Positions 17,717 through 29,653 are shown, counted from the first letter of the stretch. The stretch is 60,000 nt of DNA from Adiantum capillus-veneris (GCA_014529385.2 CM043958.1:79481025-79541024); one strand, 5' to 3'. Program-made: numbers and translations. Notes: a model not told the origin generated them from the sequence alone.

Positions 17717-19545
17717 TAAGAGCTCTACGCATTGACGTAAGCAGTTCACAGTAATTCATAGCTTTTGGCATCGCTGAGACCCGTGCATAATTTCATCATA
17801 ACTAGGAATTTACACTTTCAAATCAAAAACTAAGCATAGCCGGGGTATTGGGGCATCATTGCTAAGCATTTAGATGCATTCTGGGTCAAAAACGACTAGG
17901 TCAAAAATCCATTGTTGTTAATAATCGTGATTTTGGAACTTGACCTAAAGTGGGGTTTGAGACCATAAGCATATGTGCTTAGGTCTTATAAACATTTCCT
18001 AAAAGTTTCATTACGTTTCGATGTCATTTGATGTTGTAACGGATGTGATTTGTTCGCCGATGAGCGATTGGCTTTTGGTGATTTTAGTCAGTTGAGTGTA
18101 GCTTGAGTTAGATGCAAGTTGTTAGTTGTTTTTCGAGAGATTGACAACCTCTTGTAGCCTCTATGCAGTAGTCGAGTCAGCTTCGTCCCATGGATTGACA
18201 ATTTAATCGTGGTTCTCGCTGATATTGCAATAAGATAGGAGAATGAGGTTAGACATACATCCCACAGATACATGGATCGTGATCCATGTTTGGGGCCCAA
18301 ATTTTACCAAACTTGAGGGGAAGCATCTAGACATGTTCCCTAAGCCTTTGGTCATAAACTTTTGGTGTTTGGATCGTTTTCTCCTAGCATGGGTCAAAAT
18401 GACCATTTGCAGACTGAATTTTTGGGTCTAAAGGAATCCTTTTTTGCTCTCTATGATTCAATTGTAGATGAGTTTTGATCCTATTCTGGCATGGTTGGGG
18501 ACATGGATGTCTAAGCATTTTTTCAATTTGTGATTGCAAAAGTGTAGAGGCACTATGAAGAGCATTCTACAGCTAAAATTTCTTTTGATTCTGAGGTGGG
18601 GGAACATGGATCACAATCCATGTTCCATCACCAACTCTAATTGTGAATAGATGGATGGAAAAAACTTGGTTTGGGGAGTGCAGTGGTAATTTTTGTTGGA
18701 TTTGGAGCTAGTTTTCCCTCTCTACTAGCCTCTGTTAGTTTGCCAAAAATCCATCTTTGATTTAATTAGTATGGTTAGTCTGATGTTTTTTTGTGTAGTG
18801 TGGTTGTTAGCGAGTCACCGTGATGGACGTCTATAGCATAGCTATTTGGTACTAACATAATATGCCAATACTCACGAAAGTGACTCGAATGGGGCGCGGA
18901 GACTCTTTGAGTTTATCAGTCCTCAAGAAGTGAACCTAAAAAGCAAACGCATTGACTCAACAAGCAAATCACCACTCAATGATCGGAAAATCTTCCTATG
19001 CCCTTTCTCATCGCTTTAGGTCATCACACCATTTCATCGACTAAACGAACTCGAATTGTCACAAGAATTTAAGGGGAGTTTTATTATGTCTAAGAAGGGG
19101 ACAAGTCCTGGAGAGGTCACCTAATAAAAATGTAACCTATCACGTGAGTTCAACAGAAGGGTATTTAAAGTTCTTGAAACTTACAGAAATATATATACAG
19201 AAGGGCATTATTTTTTCAAATTTGAAAAAAACTTACAGATTTTAAAATAAAAGGGTACAGTATATTCTTAACAAAATTCACAGATAAGGGGTTTCACAAA
19301 CATGTCTTGAACGCACATGATATGGTAGCTTTACACATAGTGAACCCCCCGAGGGACAAGTCTACTAAGCCTCATCGCATTTTGACAAGGTACATGGATC
19401 GCGATCCATCATGAACCAAGTCATAGAAACTAGAATAGAACACTCCAGATAGGTTGCCCTAAGTTTTAATAACACTCTTCTACAATTAAAACGTTAAAAA
19501 ACAGTGATTTAGGCACTCAAATCTGAAGATTAGGCTCGTAGACGT
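17717..19545. other. Unassigned non-coding region with three hairpin palindromes
   Basis: No open frame or transposon end is convincing. Three related palindromes built on ATGGATC/GATCCAT occur at 18270-18289, 18601-18626 and 19394-19409. Confidence 0.5.
18601..18626. repeat. Perfect hairpin, 11-bp arms
   Basis: GGAACATGGAT and ATCCATGTTCC flank the loop CACA. Relatives are ACATGGATC-GT-GATCCATGT at 18270-18289 and the uninterrupted 16-bp palindrome ATGGATCGCGATCCAT at 19394-19409. Confidence 0.8.
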
Positions 19546-20407
19546 TGTTGGACAGAACAAAAAAGGGGACACTTGCATAGCTTTATAGCCCAAGAGCACT
19601 CATACTTTAATATCAACACCACAAACTATACCAAAACAAATCTTAGTAAACCCCAACCAAAAGACCTATGCTCCATGGGAATTTACAAGCATGCACCCAC
19701 CCAAGGGATAGGAGTAGAACCCTGTCAAAGCACGGATTTACAGCACACCCCAACCAATGCATATGAAGAAAAGGGCTTCTCCTTTCACCATTAAACATAA
19801 AACCCCCAAAATTTCAATATGGATTGCACAATTTATAGGTACATGCCCTCCCAATCTATCTACACACAATTTGCCACTAGGCTGCCATAGCCATAACCAT
19901 GTAGAGAACTAGTCCTAACTTGAAGAGAATAACTCCAATTGGGGCACTTTAAATCTTGAAAGAAGGCTTGAAAAATGACTAGCGAGAAATCTGAAGATGA
20001 TCAAACTTGATTCTACATGACAATACATGCAAAATTGACACGAACAGAGAGCTGTCCCGATAGGACTACATGTAGAGAAGGCAATGCAAGTGCAAAAATC
20101 TGCATCCAAAAGCATCAAGGAGGCACAAAGACCCAAAACCTGCAGGTTTGAACTTTGACTGAATGTTTTTTAGTTTTTACACACGCTTTAGTTATCTACA
20201 AGTCATGCTTTTAAAAAATGACTAATGGGCACTTATAGTAACCCGATAACTGGCATTACACTAGCGACTTTCCCTGCATGTACATGTGCTTGCTAAAGCA
20301 AGCTAAAAAGACCACCAAAAGTAATCCATACACGCTTTTGACACGCGACATCATGTCCATATGTACAAATTTACAAAAAAAACGGGGCTCTCAAAATATG
20401 CGCAAAA
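19546..20407 (-). repeat. Tat-family 3' LTR on the minus strand
   Basis: In reverse complement this is similar along its length to the LTR at 38588-39457 (862 against 870 bp). Both are preceded by the same CTAGCAG-purine-GGCAAACTA junction and end in (C)CCAACA. Shared blocks include GACAGCTCTCTGTT and GGCTATGGCAGCCTAGTGG. It is therefore the 3' LTR of a relative inserted in the opposite orientation. Confidence 0.8.
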
Positions 20408-20506
20408 TAGTTTGCCAAACCCCCAGTCTGCTAGAGCATTTATGCTCAGCAATAGACTATGCACAAGCTTATATACAAAGATACACAATGTACAAAGACA
20501 TCAACA

Positions 20507-20715
20507 TCATATATACTTACCATGATCAAATGGAAAAGTATTATCCCTTGCATCCATCGTGCACACATAATGGCATCCTTTAAAGTCAAAAGGACAATCA
20601 TCAATCACTAATGAGCTGCAACCATCAGCATTCCTACCATACAAACCAAAAGACCATGGATCAAAATTCTCACTACCCTGAGATATATCACTCACATCAA
20701 GCAAGAAAAAACATC
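20507..20715 (-). pseudogene. Acidic frame, part after the nested insertion
   Basis: The minus-strand frame reads LDVSDISQGSENFDPWSFG, then CSSLVIDDCPFDFKGCHYVC. The part beyond 20715 belongs to the inserted LTR and is not native. It is probably the C-terminal continuation of 23947-24549 before the insertion. I do not recognise it. Confidence 0.4.
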
Positions 20716-21337
<622 letters not shown>

Positions 21338-21349
21338 TGCCCCCCTTCC
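21338..21349 (-). promoter_or_regulatory. Polypurine tract of the non-autonomous element
   Basis: On the minus strand AGGAAGGGGGGC stands right before the LTR start. Confidence 0.75.
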
Positions 21350-22097
21350 TGATGTAGATTGCGTCCTCAGAAACTATTGAGATGAAGCCCGTTCATCAAG
21401 GTGGAAGAGCATCTAAGATTGAATGTCCTTAGCCTTCTTCAATCACTACAAAGTCAACCAAAATTGGCACAGTAACTGCATTCTCATAACAATTAAAAAG
21501 CATATGCAGTTATAGACGTACAAATTGATTGGTAACAGAATATTAAACAATTTGTCAGCAATAAACATTAAGCTGTAATATAATCAAACGCATAAACAGT
21601 TGTAAAGGTGAAAAACTAAACAAGTCTGGGGTCGCTACTTTAATGATCAAAAGGCACTAGAGGTCAAGAATTAATACCATGGGCAAGCTTCTCAATTTTC
21701 TCTGGTCAATTAAGCTGTTTAATCGCAAGAGCCAAGTATTTTATGTCCGAGGGCTAACTAGAGGCTATACCTAAAAGACCTTGTATTTAAGCTACGATAA
21801 AAGAAATTGCTCATGAAATTATCGCCTGACTTATTTCCTTTTCTTTGACCCCCCAAAGTATTTTCACATTGATTCAACTTTGATGTGTGTGCTTATTTTG
21901 TATGCCTTGGGTTTTTTGCTTTTTAAGGAAAAGCACACACACTGGGAACCTTTAGGGCTCTCGTACCATAGGCGATACATGTGAGTGAAGTACCAAATCA
22001 AGCTGGGATCTCTCTTCCAGCTTAATATTTTACATTGTAGCACTCTTGATTCTTTTGTTTGTTTGTTTTCAACATTTTAATTTTGTAACTTGGGGGG

Positions 22098-22427
22098 TCA
22101 TATAACATTGTTACTTAAGCTAAAGGTCAAATAGGGACTAAGTCCATTTATAATACTTAAGCTAAAGGTCAAATAGGGACTAAGTCCACTAGAAATCCCT
22201 AGTACACTGCACAAAATGCTGCCTAAATCGGATGCAATATGTGGGTCTTGAGTGGTACTACCTTGGGTTCCCACCGAGGACCTAGAGCCTAAGGTAGAGG
22301 AATAATGAGTGCCCACGTAAACGGAGACACTCTCGAAGTGCTCTTCCTCTAGCACACGACCAGAGCGTAGGTGCATGTGACCTCGACACTCTAGAGGTGT
22401 TGGTGGGTGTCCATGAAGGCCGCTCAC
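22098..22427 (-). pseudogene. Short gag-like remnant in the non-autonomous element
   Basis: This is a 110-codon frame. GHMHLRSGRVL near its start resembles the RTRSGR-type stretches in plant gag proteins, but this is weak. Its end contains a duplicated SGLSPYLTFSLS-like unit produced by the DNA repeat at 22113-22188. No zinc knuckle or enzyme motif is present. It may be a by-product of the interior rather than a protein gene. Confidence 0.35.
22113..22188. repeat. Tandem direct repeat, 34-bp units, 42-bp period
   Basis: ACTTAAGCTAAAGGTCAAAT and the next 14 bases are identical at 22113-22146 and 22155-22188. Confidence 0.93.
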
Positions 22428-22469
22428 CTAGTTTTTTAGGTGTTTACAACCCAATTTTTTTTGTATTCT

Positions 22470-23010
22470 TAGTCCCTTCTTTTAACTGAGCCATGGAATA
22501 TGGTGTGTGATAGCTCAAAATGAGCATCTTGGCTAGGGGGATGTGTCGTGCTTTACAGCCCTCGATTCGGTTACGTACATCCCTCAAAATCCTAAAACTA
22601 GTCTTTTCCTAGGTGGAGAGAGGACTAGAATTAGTAACTCTAAAGGGTGAGTGTGAAGGGGATGGTGGAGGACTTGAGAAACTTGTCCCACATGCCCTCC
22701 CTTCACTTGAGGTCCTAATCTCTCTATATAAAGTGGTGTGTATAGTATATCATAAGATTGAGGACTGAGGCCTGGGCTTGGGCTTGGAGAATGATCCCGA
22801 TCCTTCCTTTTAAGATTAAGGTTTTTTTAACTTTAATTTCCGAATTTCTTTCGGTCTCAATATTCTCGAGCATTTGTTTTAATACCTTTTTTTTTAAATC
22901 AAAAAAAACTTTTTCTCAGGGATGTGGCCGCGTGGACGTCGATCCCACGTGCACACGGCAGCTCCTAGGAGCTCATTCTAACCTCCTAGCAGCTAATTAA
23001 TTGTCTAACA
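22470..23010 (+). other. Promoter-like segment on the opposite strand inside the non-autonomous element
   Basis: The plus strand has CTCTATATAAAGTGG near 22715-22729 and a leader after it, ending near CTAACA at about 23009. It could be another solo LTR nested in the element, but I found neither a clean TG start nor a target duplication. Confidence 0.3.
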
Positions 23011-23300
23011 CATAGTTGCACACTTCATAGACAGTCAACTCTACTGCTCACTGTCTACTCTACTTCTCATTGTCTACACCTGCTGATTACAGATCTTGCA
23101 AAACTAACAAAAACCAGTACAATGCAGCACTAATAGAGCTTTAAGCCACTAACAGAATCTAACAAAAACCTGCTAACCTGCCCATTGTAGCCACTTAACA
23201 ATTCTCACTGAACTCATAAAAGAACAAAAAACAGATCATGGAAGAAAAGCTTCCAGAGATAGCACTGAGTGCTCCTCAAGCTTAATGCAAAGCTATCCCC

Positions 23301-23313
23301 GATAGTGGCGCCA
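23301..23313 (-). promoter_or_regulatory. Primer-binding site TGGCGCCACTATC
   Basis: On the minus strand this sequence lies four bases inside the 5' LTR end. TGGCGCC starts are common in plant LTR elements. Confidence 0.8.
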
Positions 23314-23317
23314 AAAA

Positions 23318-23533
23318 TGTACGCTTTGCCGTATGTGTCGAAGCTAGGAACTTGCCTGTGCACTATGTGTGAGCCTCGAAAGGCTGCAAACACACAACTA
23401 GAAGAGCCTAGCAAGCTCAAAGGGGCAGGGGTGTGTCACTCACCGCTCAATGATTCCGTCGTGAAGGATCATGTGATGCGAAGAAGAAGGAGTTGTTGTT
23501 GATGCCGCACTCAAACGCGTTGCCGCCGTTGAT

Positions 23534-23602
<69 letters not shown>

Positions 23603-23914
23603 CATACACACACACACACTTGTGCGCACACGAAGGAGAAGGAGATAGAGCTGGAGCAAGAGCCCTTCTTAGCTTACACCTCAGAGACTGAGAATTTTTA
23701 GGTCAAATGGACCTTTTATAAGATTTTGGCCCGTTCACACATGGGGTCCCACAATGGCCGATCGTTGCAAAACTACTGTAAAAATAAGATAAATGGTGCG
23801 CCTCTCATCGGTGATCACCTACACACCTATTGAACCGAAAAGCCCGGTCCATGACTCAATCAAATAAATAATATGCATCCATCAAAGGTGATAGGGTGTC
23901 CGTGAGGGTTAACA
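23318..23914 (-). repeat. 5' LTR of the non-autonomous element (597 bp)
   Basis: On the minus strand it begins TGTTAACCCTCACGG and ends TGTACA-type next to the primer site. The TATA box is at 23712-23722. It is clearly similar to the 3' LTR, with many substitutions and a different microsatellite length, so the insertion is not recent. Confidence 0.9.
23535..23619 (+). repeat. Compound (TC)n...(AC)n microsatellite in 5' LTR
   Basis: About 32 TC units run from 23535 to 23599 and an AC tract follows at 23605-23619. This is the counterpart of 20949-21044. Confidence 0.97.
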
Positions 23915-23946
23915 ACATCCATTGTATTCATGTCATCATGGCTGCC

Positions 23947-24549
23947 CTAACTTTCCAAGTTACAATCCTCTTCAACATCCACACATGCATGTGAGGTTTT
24001 TCTAAGCTTTTTCACCTTTGACAATGCATAGTGCACATTGACTTGCATCTCCTCATCCATATCAAGTTGTGGATCATCAAAGCCCCAATCAAGACTACCA
24101 TCACAATCCACATCACTCAAACCAACCTCTTCCTCAAAATAACAATCATAACTAGCAGGAAACTCACTGCCACTCGTAGCATCATTAACATCACAAACAT
24201 CAATCTCAACATCCAGAATGGGTGCGGGTGCACATGCCCACAAGTCATCTGGATACGATGCCAACTCATAAGAATGAGGAGAGAAAATTTCATCCATAAT
24301 CTCAACATGCATGTCATTTTCACCACAAGCAAAAGAACCGATAGCCATGTGATCTAAATACATAGAAGTATGAAAGACCTCATATTCACAAGCATTTGTA
24401 TTGGAAACCAAATTAACTACATCATTTCTCTCTTTGTCATACATACACTCCAAGGTGTTTTCTTTAACAATACTGCTTGCATATAACTCCTCTTTAAAAT
24501 CTACATCATCAAGATGACTCAATCTCATCATCACTGCTACAATCATCAC
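23947..24549 (-). CDS. Acidic protein of unknown family in the outer minus-strand element
   Basis: This 200-codon frame is very rich in Asp and Glu (for example SDVDCDGSLDWGFDDPQLDMDEEM) and has scattered Cys. It has no knuckle of regular spacing and no enzyme motif. An overlapping frame (24509-24730) supplies what looks like its upstream part (VSCTDLLGVRRIIDSLKQGRWLEDV), so a shift probably broke it. The frame stops at 23947, just before the nested insertion. It is most likely a non-enzymatic retroelement protein, and I cannot name it. Confidence 0.45.
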   Translation of the reverse strand: MMIVAVMMRLSHLDDVDFKEELYASSIVKENTLECMYDKERNDVVNLVSNTNACEYEVFHTSMYLDHMAIGSFACGENDMHVEIMDEIFSPHSYELASYPDDLWACAPAPILDVEIDVCDVNDATSGSEFPASYDCYFEEEVGLSDVDCDGSLDWGFDDPQLDMDEEMQVNVHYALSKVKKLRKTSHACVDVEEDCNLES

Positions 24550-24765
24550 TGGTGATAGAGGAGCTATTGTGTGAAACCCATGATGAAGTTAAAGAGTGAT
24601 TGACATCTTCCAACCATCTACCTTGCTTCAAGGAATCAATAATTCTCCTTACACCCAACAAGTCAGTGCAAGAAACCTCAATGCCCAAACAGTATTGTAG
24701 CCGATGCATACACCTAATGTTGCACCACACTGACTTGGCCCACCGACTTAGTCCAGCTAAATTTT
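24509..24765 (-). pseudogene. Upstream part of the acidic frame
   Basis: The frame reads IRCMHRLQYCLGIEVSC, then RIIDSLKQGRWLEDV and a Ser-rich acidic end (SSSITSDDCSSDDEIESS). It overlaps the next frame, so a frameshift is likely. The family is not recognised. Confidence 0.35.
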
Positions 24766-24836
24766 TTGGTGTTGTCCATGTCAGAAGAAAGCTTCCTTAT
24801 TTCCTGGCCTACCCCAAAGGGGTGAGGCCTTAGAGA

Positions 24837-25027
24837 TGCCTCCTCTTTTCGCTAATGAAAAAAGGGAGGTTGTTTTTTAAAACTCATTTTTTTTAGATTG
24901 GTTGGAGAAGACAAAATATACTCATTAGAGAGACAATCAGAGATATTCATATTATCATTGAATTATAGAACAGAGATTCATGAGTCGTGGGCATAATGCA
25001 TCCATGATACATTTTTGTGGCCCATGC

Positions 25028-25030
<3 letters not shown>
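24837..25030. other. No gene seen
   Basis: Short non-coding sequence between the Tat relative and the second LINE copy. Confidence 0.4.

Positions 25031-25087
<57 letters not shown>
25031..25087 (+). repeat. Compound (TG)n(AG)n microsatellite at the LINE 3' end
   Basis: About 14 TG units and 15 AG units lead into ATAGAGATAGATAG, the tail of the second LINE copy. Confidence 0.97.
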
Positions 25088-25097
<10 letters not shown>

Positions 25098-25472
25098 TAG
25101 TTCTATTATCGTCCTCGGAGGTCAAATATGACCTATGGGACCAAATGAACATGTCACATGGTGTGAATGGAGGTCATAAGTGACTCTCGATGCTCAAAAA
25201 TGGCTGAAATGAGCGTCGCAATAGAGAGTCCACATCGTGGTTGGGAGAGGAAGGTATGTACGGAGAGCTCATGGCTGAATATATGGGGAAAAGAGGACCT
25301 AATGTGGTCAAAAGCTGAGCACTCAAGTAGTGCGTGGTACTCACTTTCTCGCACTTGACGAGGGCATAAGGTGCAAAGTCGATGAGACTCCTCTCCAGTG
25401 CCCCAACGTCCTGTCTCGCAGAGCATAGAGAATGGGAGGTAAGACGAATGGAGGCAATGGTATGGATCGCAC
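25087..25472 (-). mobile_element. Second LINE copy, only the last ~385 bp
   Basis: This matches 10490-10858 almost base for base. It includes the GTTCTATTATCGTCC end with GATA tail and the frame with the knuckle CTLCPRQVRESEYHALLEC. Identity stops at GGATCGCAC near 25471, about 20 bases before a long (GA)n tract. The copy is strongly 5'-truncated and non-functional. Confidence 0.85.
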
Positions 25473-25485
25473 CCTCTCTCAATGG

Positions 25486-25489
<4 letters not shown>

Positions 25490-25584
<95 letters not shown>

Positions 25585-25592
25585 GAGAGAGA
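25490..25592 (+). repeat. (AG)n microsatellite beside the LINE 5' edge
   Basis: About 51 units with one GCGA interruption near 25571. Confidence 0.97.
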
Positions 25593-26350
25593 ATGATAGA
25601 GAAGAGAAAGAAGAGTCTGGTCGCACTCAGTGAAGAAAAGGGAGGGCTAAAAGTATTTGGCAAATTAATTTAGGGCAAGAGGGCCATTTTAGGGAGGACG
25701 ATGAAATTTGACAAGCACACTAGCAAAGATGTTGTTGCCAAAAGTGAGGGCGTGTAGTGAGCACGTAAAGTTGATAACTATTCCACTGTGTAACAAAAGT
25801 GGGAGCTTAAAGGCAATGAAGCCAAAAAGGATTAAACACTCATCTAAGTATAGCAAGTATCTTGGGGACATACCCTCCTCGTTACCAAAAGGAGGTGCCC
25901 CTCACTTTCCACCATTAGTGCTCTACCAAAAAACAATGTTGAAAACTACATTGGTCACCTCCACTCATGTAAGCAAGCCAAGGAATGGGCATTGGTGGCA
26001 CCACTAAAGTTGGTTGTAGGAAGTGATAGCGTGCCAAGATGCTCCCATTGAGATGGAATTCAATGCCAATGATAGCATGCCAAGATGCTCCCATTGAGCT
26101 GGAATTTAACGGCAAGAGGGCATGGCCAAGAATGGAGAGCTCCATTTTTTGATGTAGGAAATGATAGCGTTCCAAGATGCTCCCATTGAGATGGAATTTG
26201 ATGGCAAGAGGGCATGCCCAAGAATGGAGAGGTCCATGGCAGGAGGTAAACATGCACAAAAAAGTGTGAGGCAACTAGGGAGGAAGGAGGTGCTTCTCTT
26301 ACTGGTCTAGCAAATCAAAGACTGATGCATCAAGGACATGTGCCAACATT
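25593..26350. other. Unassigned, with a small tandem repeat
   Basis: No coding evidence beyond frames created by repeats. The array at 26018-26245 is listed separately. Confidence 0.45.
26018..26245. repeat. Irregular tandem repeat, three copies
   Basis: The core GATAGCGTGCCAAGATGCTC with CCATTGAGATGGAATT following occurs near 26024, 26070 and 26163. The last two copies also share GGCAAGAGGGCATGCCCAAG. Confidence 0.85.
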
Positions 26351-28289
26351 TTCAATATCTCAAATTGGAACTATCCTCTTGTGCATTGACAATTGTGTTC
26401 TAGACTCCATAGCAATGAGATAGCATCTGTAATTGAAGGACTCCACCTCAGTCCATTGCAATAGCTTCACCATGATTTTCTCTACCTCTAGTCTAGCAGC
26501 ATTCATGCTCCTACTCCATATGGCCCCCTGCAGAAACTCCTTTTCTTTCAGCAATGAGAAACCTATCTATATCCCTGATCGATGATATCTACAACATTCT
26601 GTAGCTATTTGGAGGCTACTTATCAATTGCATATTGCTCTATGGTTCAAGCATCTTATCTATATATGAGTAGGCTACACCAATATTTATGGCTACCAATG
26701 CAACACCTTAAATGTACTACTAGATTGGTACCAAGGAGATGTAGATTGGTGTGGTCTCCATGCCGCCAATGAACTCCTCTATTTTACCCTAAAAGTATGG
26801 GCAAATAAACTAATTAGATGCTTTGCATTGGAATATTATGTGGTAATATTGACAGTCAGACTCGCTCAACTTTGATTTCGCTCAAGAATGTTTGCTTGGG
26901 TTTTGGTTTCCCTCCAAGCGCTCCAAATCTGAGCCCAATCTAACAACCTCCAAGAGTACCTTGGAAAAAAATGTGATTTTCTCCTTCAAGATGCTTTCTT
27001 GACAACTTTTTTGAACTTTTTCACTTTGATTGGGTTCCTCACCTTATGAATAGCCTACTCACCAATTTGGTATAATTTGGAGTTTTAGAATGTCCGATAA
27101 CCCTGTTTTGGCAATTTTAGAGTCCCTTTCTAATTGTTTTGAGCTTAAACTGTGACCTGAGTGTCCAAATTTGATTTTGAAAAAACCAACAAGTTTCTCA
27201 AACCAAGGCCTATGAGCACACCAAACCGCACTTGATTCTAACTGTTTTCAACAGTCTTCAAGAAAAAAACATGATTTTCTTCTTAGGTTAACACAGATTT
27301 GTCAAAATGAATCTTTTTTTATTTGGCCAGGTTCCCCACACTCTGTAGATCTTACCTATCAATTTGGTTCAATTTTGACCTCTTTTAGAGTGTTCTAGGA
27401 CAATTTTAGCGTTTTTTGGCACTCTCTCACTAGGATTTGGTCTAGCCTAATGTCCAAATTTCCAATTTCAATTTTATCTTGATGAGTGTGATCCTTGCAT
27501 CAAGCTCCCTCTCTGGTCCAAAACTTGGAAAAAAAATTATAACATGGTTTTCTCCCCCTATTCCTACTTTTGGCAACTTTTTTCAATTTTGACTTGATAA
27601 GGGTGGTCCTTGTACCAAGGCCTACCAGTGAACCAATTGGTAAAAATTTATTTTTCTAGCAAGTAGCTAGGAGAAAAACACGATTTTCTCTTCTAGTACT
27701 ACTTTTGGCAACTTTTTTCAATCCCAAGTGTTTTACCTTCTTTCAAGTGTACACTCACCAAATTTCACTGTTTGATAAATTGGTTTGAGTTTAATCCCAA
27801 TTTTAGACATTTCCCAGTCTGAAAGCTGAGATTTGACCTCACACTTATACCAAATTCAATTTTTTGATTAATAGAAAGCCAATACATGACCTAGCTCTCT
27901 AGTTCCAATCTTTGAATACCTTTATCTATGCAACACTTGCATCTTCCTCTGGTAACGTTGGCGTTGTCTCATGCTCTCCATCAATGTACTTTCAATAACC
28001 TTTACCCATAAGGATATTGGTCATTCTGAACTTCCAAGCATGGAACTTGTTCTTGTCCAACTTCTCGCTAACATTTGCTTAAGTCCATCATTGTTGGACG
28101 ACATGTTTCCAACACTTCAACAAGTCTCTAGGTAGTATGCTAAAAGTAGTCAATTACCATCTGTAACCACAGTATGCATACATACACTTGTTTCACAATG
28201 CATCTCCTCTACTCTATCTAACTATTCTATACAAGGTAACTCTGTCGATTTTTGTATGTGTTCACAATAATCTAGGTATTCGTGCCGAT
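26351..28289. other. Non-coding region with recurring palindromic A/T motif
   Basis: Variants of GGAAAAAANCRTGATTTTCTC occur near 26963, 27264, 27530 and 27672, each followed by similar text (CTACTTTTGGCAACTTTTTTCAA in two). The same motif occurs near 54317, 54606 and 54897. It may be the leader or interior of the LTR element next to it. No genes were seen. Confidence 0.45.
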
Positions 28290-29229
28290 GAGGAGGGCTT
28301 TTACAGCATTTGTTACATCTCACAAAGAGATGGTCCCAAGACTAACATGTCAATCCGATGGAGCAAGTGACTTGAATAGGGCATGGAGGCATGCCAAGAG
28401 GTTGCCAATCTCTTCTTTGAATAGAACACACTCCGTGAAAACAGTCTATGAACTCTCTAACTACCAAAAACCAGATTTATACCTCTCTGATCCGATTACA
28501 CATTCACATTGAAACTAATAGCAAATCAACTACGATCAACATTAAACTTGACAGGCACACTCCTTACTAGGTCAAGGATACTTCTAGACCATCAAACCTA
28601 AAATCTACACACTAGGGAAAATTGCATTTCTCTCCAGCCAGCAAAAATTGTAGGTCATTGAATTTGATGTCGGACATGCCTACTAGGTGCTCCTAAGCAT
28701 CGGGAATTATCTAAAGATAGTGAGATATGTCACCTAGAATGTCATGGAAGTTGATTCTTGGATCTCGCAAAACACTTGCAATGTAGATATTGACATGAAG
28801 AGCTCCTTGTGGCTAATGCACTGATGCTCTCGATTTTTCAATAAGGAAATCGCATGCCGCAGTGTAAAGAGATGAAATCTTGATAGCAAGAGGGTGCTCA
28901 CGACGTACAGAGAAACCTTATCTGTTATTAATGATTACAAAAATGTCTTCTTCAAAACCTTACAAAGGTTCCTTTTATACCTTGGCTAAGGGTCTTATGT
29001 ACAAGGGCTATTTCTACTCCAACTAATGAGTAACAGGTCTAGAAAAATGTCTATTTGTTAATACAAATTGGAAGCTCAAAGCACCAAATTTCACTTCAAT
29101 AGAAAGTGAACAAAGATCTAATGGTTTTTTGGTGGGAAGATTACAATCACTTTCTATAACAAAGGCTTTAAAAACCTCTCAAGCATCTTCTTTTTTGAAG
29201 CAGGCATCTATTGTTGGAATCTTCCAGCA
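28290..29229 (-). repeat. LTR on the minus strand, inverted partner of 56494-57395
   Basis: The reverse complement resembles 56494-57395 along about 900 bases. It starts TGCTGGAAGATTCC (TGTTGGAAGATTCC in the other copy), and shared blocks include GATCAGAGAGGTA and CTTGGGACCATCTCT. A TATA box lies at 28971-28982. The distal end is uncertain. I found no matching flank duplication, so I cannot say whether this is a solo LTR. Confidence 0.7.
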
Positions 29230-29411
29230 CCTTTATGTGTGGGTGTGTGGGAGAGCAAGGAGACTCCTTGGGTGGAACAAGCCTCAAGAAGCGAGGATAC
29301 TTTTATTCTATTTGTTTATAAGAATAATTGAAGTGTGTATGATGCTTGATCTAACATGGATAGTCAGTCAATGATTGACCCAGGGTGAGGCATACCACCC
29401 TTACCCCAACA
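29230..29411 (-). repeat. LTR-like fragment with TGTTGGGGTAA start
   Basis: On the minus strand GTGGGAGGT precedes TGTTGGGGTAAGGG, the same kind of junction as at 29653 and 8535. The fragment ends where the next LTR begins. Confidence 0.4.
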
Positions 29412-29653
29412 ACCTCCCACTTTAAAGGCAAGTGTACCCATATGTGGACCTACTATAAGACCTAGTAGAATATGAAGTGCACGAGCAAGAGCGTGTGTGA
29501 GTGTGTCCAATGCAAAAGATAGAAGACCTTGTGTTTGTAGGGGCTAAAACTCACTCTCAACATGTGAGAACCCCTATTCTATTATGTACATTATGAATAA
29601 GTATAGTGGGTGGGCGCCTGGCCTAACCGACCACATGGGGCTTTACCCCAACA
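29412..29653 (-). repeat. 3' LTR segment of the copia element
   Basis: On the minus strand TGTTGGGGTAAAGCCCCATG follows the tract CCTTTATGTGGAAGG. About 70 bases match 8535-8605. Confidence 0.5.

Noticed and set aside
25915-26274. 119-codon minus frame with repeated peptides
   Set aside because: Its repeats reflect the DNA tandem repeat; there is no other sign of coding.
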